From assembly GCA_003644335.1 (NCBI GenBank), contig QNCB01000122.1:1-5169 (forward strand): a DNA stretch of 5,169 bases, read 5' to 3'. Every line of letters begins with the position of its first letter. The first letter of the stretch is position 1. The stretch comes from Planctomycetota bacterium (lineage in GTDB: Bacteria > Planctomycetota > Phycisphaerae > SM23-33). Shown in pieces: positions 1 to 5,169 of the stretch. The notes beneath the pieces are model-generated. The model worked only from the letters and a program-made list of their open reading frames with translations, was not told where the DNA came from and did no database searches. The position numbers were made by a program, and so were the translations under genes.

Positions 1-2080
<2,080 letters not shown>

Positions 2081-2091
2081 GAGATAGACAA

Positions 2092-2175
2092 ATGGGCAAT
2101 TCGTGTTCCGCTGTTTTTCTTTTTACTGACTCCTCAAAAAATGATTTCCTTGACGAAGTGCGTTTTTTGGCCTAG
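2092..2175 (+). CDS. Possible 27-residue mini-ORF with a strong ribosome binding site
   Basis: An ATG at 2092 is preceded by AGGAG (2079-2083) at an ideal 8-nt spacing, a better Shine-Dalgarno than those of its larger neighbours. The peptide starts MGNSCSAVFLFTD and ends DFLDEVRFLA before a TAG at 2173-2175. I recognise no family. The codons are A/T-rich at third positions, unlike the flanking genes. The ORF also overlaps the -35 and -10 elements of the predicted promoter for the next gene, so it may be chance. If real, it would be translated from read-through of the eno transcript, or would be the ancestral C-terminus of the FtsB-like protein. Confidence 0.2.
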   Translation: MGNSCSAVFLFTDSSKNDFLDEVRFLA

Positions 2176-2178
2176 ATT
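2150..2178 (+). promoter_or_regulatory. Sigma70-type promoter for the SDR/phosphoesterase pair
   Basis: TTGACG (2150-2155, 5 of 6 to consensus) and TAGATT (2173-2178, 4 of 6) are separated by an optimal 17 nt, in an AT-rich island within otherwise GC-rich sequence. Transcription would begin near 2184-2186 and leave a leader of about 60 nt before the ATG at 2248. This is the best promoter candidate in the window. I saw no intrinsic terminator between it and the preceding gene, so read-through from eno is also possible. Confidence 0.55.
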
Positions 2179-2181
2179 CTT

Positions 2182-2213
2182 TGGCGTCCGAAGGGTTGCC
2201 CGCGTGGCGTCCG
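2182..2213 (+). repeat. 9-bp direct repeat at the start of the SDR leader
   Basis: TGGCGTCCG occurs at 2182-2190 and again at 2205-2213, 23 bp start to start. The first copy spans the predicted transcription start and the second lies in the early leader. Two equal half-sites about two helical turns apart could bind a regulator. A purely compositional origin is possible in GC-rich sequence. Confidence 0.5.
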
Positions 2214-2247
2214 GGTCGAAAATTTTGCCTTTTTATCGGGATATCAT

Positions 2248-3261
2248 ATGAATCTTGTAACAGGTGCGACAGGGCTGTTGGGCAGCCACATTATCGAGAA
2301 TCTTATCGAGCAGGGCCAGCCCGTGCGGGCACTTGTCCGACAGGGCAGCGACACGGGTGTGCTGGACAGCTGGGGCGTGGAAAAAGCCTTCGGCGATGTT
2401 ACCGACCCTGCCAGCCTGGCTGAGGCTCTCAAAGGTGTCGATACCGTTTACCACTCAGCCGCGGCTGTGGGAGACTGGGGCAGCTGGGAAAATTATTTCG
2501 TGCCCGTGTCCATCGGCGGGACGCAAAACATGATAGAAGCTTCGCGGGCTGTGGGCATCAAGCGGTTCCTGCACATCAGCAGCATCAGCAGCTATGGCCA
2601 CCCCAACGGCAAGGGCATGGTGCTGGACGAAACAGCCCCCCTGGGCGTGAACCTGCACAAGTGGAGCTACTACAGTCGGGCTAAGGTCGAGGCGGAGAAA
2701 CTTATCTGGCAGGCCCACGAGCGGGGCGACTTTCCCGTTACCGTCGTCAAGCCATCCTGGCTATACGGCCCGCGCGACCGGGCGTCCATGCCTCGGCTAA
2801 TCAAAGCCATTCGGGCGGGCAAGGGCAAGCTGCTGGGCGACGGGACGAACCTGCTGAACCTCACCTATGCGGCCAATGAAGCTCAGGGGTGCATTCTGGC
2901 AGCGACCAGCGACAAGGCTGTCGGCGAGATATACAACCTCTCCAGCGACGGCGACATTACCCAGAGCGAGTATTTCAACAAAATAGCCCAGTGCATCGGC
3001 GCCAAGCCCGTAAAGCGGAAAGTTCCCTACGCCATAGCTTACCAGGCCGCGTTTTGGATGGAATTGTTTGGCCATCTCGTCGGCAGGAAAACTCCGCCCC
3101 TGGTTACGCGATACAGCGTTTGGCTGATTGGCCGCCAGTGCTTTTTCTCCGCGGAAAAGGCTCGGCGGGAACTGGGTTGGAAGGCGACAGTTTCATACGA
3201 CGAGGGCATCGAGCGGGCTGTGAAATGGTGCGTGGACAATGTCCCAGGCTGTGCGGGATAA
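2248..3261 (+). CDS. NAD(P)-dependent epimerase/dehydrogenase, extended SDR (3-beta-HSD-like)
   Basis: A 337-residue cytoplasmic oxidoreductase of the extended short-chain dehydrogenase/reductase family. The Rossmann nucleotide-binding motif TGATGLLG (residues 5-12, Gly at 6, 9 and 12) comes right at the start, which fixes the ATG at 2248. A weak GGGA Shine-Dalgarno lies 6 nt upstream. GDVTD (49-53) is the usual acidic turn. HISSISSYG (109-117) supplies the active-site serine region, and Y142-SRA-K146 is the YxxxK catalytic pair. PSWLYGP (169-175) is the standard substrate-side motif. The C-terminal part, with VTRYSVWLIGRQCFFSAEKA and RRELGW, resembles 3-beta-hydroxysteroid / sterol-4-carboxylate dehydrogenases, HpnA-type hopanoid-associated enzymes and dihydroflavonol reductases more than sugar-nucleotide epimerases. 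The true substrate cannot be read from sequence. Its TAA shares one base with the ATG of the next gene (TAATG), indicating an operon with translational coupling. Confidence 0.93.
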   Translation: MNLVTGATGLLGSHIIENLIEQGQPVRALVRQGSDTGVLDSWGVEKAFGDVTDPASLAEALKGVDTVYHSAAAVGDWGSWENYFVPVSIGGTQNMIEASRAVGIKRFLHISSISSYGHPNGKGMVLDETAPLGVNLHKWSYYSRAKVEAEKLIWQAHERGDFPVTVVKPSWLYGPRDRASMPRLIKAIRAGKGKLLGDGTNLLNLTYAANEAQGCILAATSDKAVGEIYNLSSDGDITQSEYFNKIAQCIGAKPVKRKVPYAIAYQAAFWMELFGHLVGRKTPPLVTRYSVWLIGRQCFFSAEKARRELGWKATVSYDEGIERAVKWCVDNVPGCAG

Positions 3262-5018
3262 TGTCCGAATTCCGTAAGTTAACTTCCCGCCAGTTTTTTT
3301 GCCATGCAACAAGTTGCATAACCTACGGCCTTGGCCTGTTGTGTCTGGTTATCGCCGGTTGCGGCGTGCCCGGGCCTGGGGGCAAGGATGATTCGTTTGG
3401 GTTGGACCTCACCCCGCCGGGCGGCCAGGCTGTTCGCGGGGCGTTTGTGTTTGTGGTCGACGGCGTCAACGGTCGCATCTTCCAAAAAATGCTCCAGGCG
3501 GGGGAGCTGCCCGCCATCCAAAAATATTTCGTGGACCGAGGCCTGTACGCGCCGCGGGCGGTAGCTAATACACCTTCGATTACGATAGTGAATCTCACCA
3601 GCCTGGCTACGGGCATGTTGCCGGGCCATCATGGGATAACGGGCAACCTCTGGTTCGATCGGCGGGTGGGCGTCTATCGAAACTACAACACCCTTGCCCA
3701 GAAAAACATGCTCGACGGCGACTACGACAGGCCTAGCATTTTCGAGCTAGCCAACGGCCAGGCCGCGGGCGAAAACTCCGACGCGATGAGCGTCTCGATT
3801 TTCTTTCAGCCACACCGCGGGACGACGAAGTTTTTCGAGAATGCCCTCTCCGCTGTCGGGCCTTTCGTTTTTGGCTGGTACGACTGGGTCGACCGGATAA
3901 CGCTGTTTCGCCTGGGCGAGATGATGAGCCTGGCTCGCAAGGCTGGGCGGTTCCCGCTGGTAACATATCTCTACCTGTTGAACCCGGACTTCCAAGCCTA
4001 CGCACACGGCGTCAGCTCGCCGCAATATAAGCAGGCCTTGCGAGACACCGACCGACAGCTAGGCAGGGTGCTGGGCGACATGGCCAAGGCGGGGCTGTTG
4101 GATAAAGTCATCATCGCACTTGTCAGCGACCACAGCCTGGGCGATGTGAAAAGCCATTTCGATATCGAAAAATTCCTGGCTGACCAGCCCGGGTTGAACC
4201 TGGCCAGCGAGCGACTTTGGGAAGATTCGTCCAAAGGATATCGCGACGAATACTACGACCGATTCAACGCGGTGCTCTATCATTGCGGCGACAGATACGC
4301 GGCCTTGTGCCTGCGAAAACCGCTCGCCAACGCTCCAGGACAGGTTGCCAGCTACGCGCCCTGGCCCGAACGACCAACCCCCGCGGACGTTCAGCCTTTG
4401 GCGAAAAAACTCATCTCCGCCCAGGCTATCGACGTGGTTGCCTGGGCGACGGACGAGAACCGCTGCCAGCTGAGCACCAAACGCGGCGTGGTAGAGTTCG
4501 CCCAACCTGCTGGGCCTGGCGGGGAGATTTCGTATTCCGTCGCAGTTGGGCAGGACCCGCTGGGCTGGGCGGGTAAGGTGCCTGCTGAGTTGTTAGGGGG
4601 CAAGCCAGCCAGGCCGCGGCGATGGCTCGAGGTTACAAACGATACAGACTACCCAGGCTTGCCAACCCAGATATTGGCTTACTTTCGCGCACCGCGGGCT
4701 GGCGACCTTGCCATCTTCACCTCGCCAGGCTGGGACTTCCTCTCGTCGAACCGCGCAGGCCATGGCGGCTTGCGGGCCTGCGATGACATGCACGTGCCGC
4801 TACTATTGGCTGGGCCTGGCGTGCCGCATAAGACCATCTCCGTCGCTCGCACGATAGACCTGGTACCGACGTTGCTACAGCTATTGAAGACCGACAACCC
4901 AGGCTATCACACCAAAAAACACCCGCAAAAATTCGATGGCCAATCGCTCATCCAAACCCCTGGATTCCTCCCTGTGCCTAAAAACAAAAAGCCCCCGGGC
5001 TTGGCACCCGAAGAATAA
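3261..5018 (+). CDS. Alkaline phosphatase / nucleotide pyrophosphatase-superfamily lipoprotein
   Basis: A 585-residue exported metal-dependent phosphoesterase of the type I phosphodiesterase/NPP branch. The N-terminus has a basic region, a hydrophobic core and a lipobox IAGC with the lipidated cysteine at C34, so the mature protein should be membrane-anchored outside the cytoplasm. Inferred two-metal residues by family alignment are D67 (VFVVDG), nucleophile T108 in NTPSITIVNLTSLATG, D243 and H249 (NPDFQAYAHG), D290-H291 (VSDHSLG) and H501 (GHGGLRACDD). PGHHGITGN (121-129) and VPLLLAGPGV (512-521) are further family hallmarks, and ARTIDLVPTLLQLL (529-542) plus FDGQSL mark the usual C-terminus. 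The frame is open well upstream, but that part lies inside the dehydrogenase gene. The start at 3261 gives a proper signal peptide and a TAATG overlap; no good Shine-Dalgarno is seen, consistent with re-initiation. The substrate (nucleotide, phospholipid, phosphonate or glycan) is unknown. The last 15 or so residues are a Lys/Pro-rich tail abutting a transposase remnant. Confidence 0.92.
   Translation: MSEFRKLTSRQFFCHATSCITYGLGLLCLVIAGCGVPGPGGKDDSFGLDLTPPGGQAVRGAFVFVVDGVNGRIFQKMLQAGELPAIQKYFVDRGLYAPRAVANTPSITIVNLTSLATGMLPGHHGITGNLWFDRRVGVYRNYNTLAQKNMLDGDYDRPSIFELANGQAAGENSDAMSVSIFFQPHRGTTKFFENALSAVGPFVFGWYDWVDRITLFRLGEMMSLARKAGRFPLVTYLYLLNPDFQAYAHGVSSPQYKQALRDTDRQLGRVLGDMAKAGLLDKVIIALVSDHSLGDVKSHFDIEKFLADQPGLNLASERLWEDSSKGYRDEYYDRFNAVLYHCGDRYAALCLRKPLANAPGQVASYAPWPERPTPADVQPLAKKLISAQAIDVVAWATDENRCQLSTKRGVVEFAQPAGPGGEISYSVAVGQDPLGWAGKVPAELLGGKPARPRRWLEVTNDTDYPGLPTQILAYFRAPRAGDLAIFTSPGWDFLSSNRAGHGGLRACDDMHVPLLLAGPGVPHKTISVARTIDLVPTLLQLLKTDNPGYHTKKHPQKFDGQSLIQTPGFLPVPKNKKPPGLAPEE
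3304..3319. repeat. 16-bp near-perfect palindrome in the signal-peptide codons
   Basis: ATGCAAC (3304-3310) and GTTGCAT (3313-3319) are exact inverted repeats around AA. The site lies about 40 nt into the lipoprotein gene and is preceded by seven consecutive T (3294-3300). It has the form of a dimeric repressor operator or a small hairpin near the translation start. Nothing else supports a function. Confidence 0.45.
4980..5002 (-). terminator. Candidate minus-strand intrinsic terminator inside the lipoprotein gene end
   Basis: Read on the minus strand, AAGCC (5002-4998), a CGGG loop and GGCTT (4993-4989) are followed by a T-rich run (TTTGTTTTT, 4988-4980). That is the arrangement of a rho-independent terminator for transcription arriving from the right, such as from the transposase remnant or whatever gene once stood there. 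The stem is only 5 bp. On the plus strand the A run comes first, so it would not terminate the lipoprotein transcript. The same bases encode the Lys/Pro-rich end of the lipoprotein. Confidence 0.35.
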
Positions 5019-5020
5019 GT

Positions 5021-5169
5021 TCCGGACACGTATTCGCGAAACACCTCGACCGATACAGCCTCGTCGATAGCCATGCAAGCTGTTGAGCCATCCAGCCGAA
5101 TCGATGAGATCATCGTTGTCGCGCACCAATGGCCATGCGGTGTTGAATCGACAAGTCGCTGGCCTCCCT
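5021..5169 (-). pseudogene. IS630-family transposase remnant (partial)
   Basis: The minus strand from 5167 reads in a single frame as GGQRLVDSTPHGHW, CATTMISSIRLDGSTACMAI, then DEAVSVEVFREYV. This is the interior of IS630-family DDE transposases, between the first catalytic Asp and the VVMDN block with the second Asp. The 5' part of the gene lies beyond the window edge. Clear similarity stops near 5027, and the expected second Asp and the Glu are not found beyond it, so the protein cannot be active. No inverted terminal repeat or TA target duplication is visible here. The homology ends about 10 nt from the stop of the lipoprotein gene, which reads toward it. Confidence 0.8.

Noticed and set aside
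2110..2130. T-rich stretch after the FtsB-like gene, considered as a terminator.
   Set aside because: No GC-rich inverted repeat precedes the T runs, so it does not fit an intrinsic terminator.
2889..3260. An upstream extension of the lipoprotein frame by 124 codons inside the dehydrogenase gene.
   Set aside because: The dehydrogenase frame there carries clear family motifs, the extension resembles nothing, and the ATG at 3261 gives a proper lipoprotein signal peptide.
5102..5115. Palindrome-like CGATGA-GA-TCATCG near the right edge.
   Set aside because: It lies inside the transposase-like coding stretch and is short enough to arise by chance; nothing marks it as a terminal repeat.

Overview
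This is a GC-rich bacterial chromosomal segment. It carries four plus-strand protein genes and, at the right edge, a minus-strand insertion-sequence remnant. The best guess for the host is a Planctomycetota-type bacterium (Phycisphaerae-like). That rests on general protein character and gene order only: enolase followed by a divergent FtsB/DivIC-like membrane protein, then an SDR dehydrogenase and a lipoprotein phosphoesterase. No rRNA or other marker is present, so the placement is tentative.

Layout. Positions 1-207 are a relatively AT-rich leader with a good Shine-Dalgarno for the first gene and only a weak promoter candidate. Positions 208-1512 encode a complete enolase (eno) with all catalytic and Mg-binding residues visible. 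Positions 1484-2080 overlap the eno 3' end by 29 nt and encode a small membrane protein. It has one N-terminal transmembrane helix, a short helical stretch, a motif like the FtsB/DivIC 'LGxxxPGE' signature, and an unusual second C-terminal transmembrane helix. Positions 2081-2247 are the only real intergenic gap after eno. It holds a 27-codon mini-ORF with an excellent Shine-Dalgarno, a good sigma70-type promoter (TTGACG-N17-TAGATT) and a 9-bp direct repeat near the predicted transcription start.

That promoter should drive a two-gene unit. The first gene is an extended-SDR NAD(P)-dependent epimerase/dehydrogenase of the 3-beta-HSD-like type (2248-3261). The second is an exported lipoprotein of the alkaline phosphatase / nucleotide pyrophosphatase superfamily (3261-5018). 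The two are joined by a one-base TAATG stop-start overlap, which points to translational coupling and perhaps a shared pathway, although the substrate of neither can be read from sequence.

Immediately after the lipoprotein stop, the minus strand encodes an internal piece of an IS630-family transposase (5167 to about 5027). The recognisable homology ends a few bases from the lipoprotein stop codon, so a truncated element abuts this gene. A minus-strand intrinsic-terminator-like hairpin lies inside the last codons of the lipoprotein gene.

I saw no tRNA, rRNA, CRISPR array, phage gene or defence system, and no clear-cut novel system. The most unusual items are the two-TM FtsB-like protein beside eno, the 8-bp tandem repeat that sits on its stop codon, and the coupled dehydrogenase/phosphoesterase pair with its IS-scarred 3' end.
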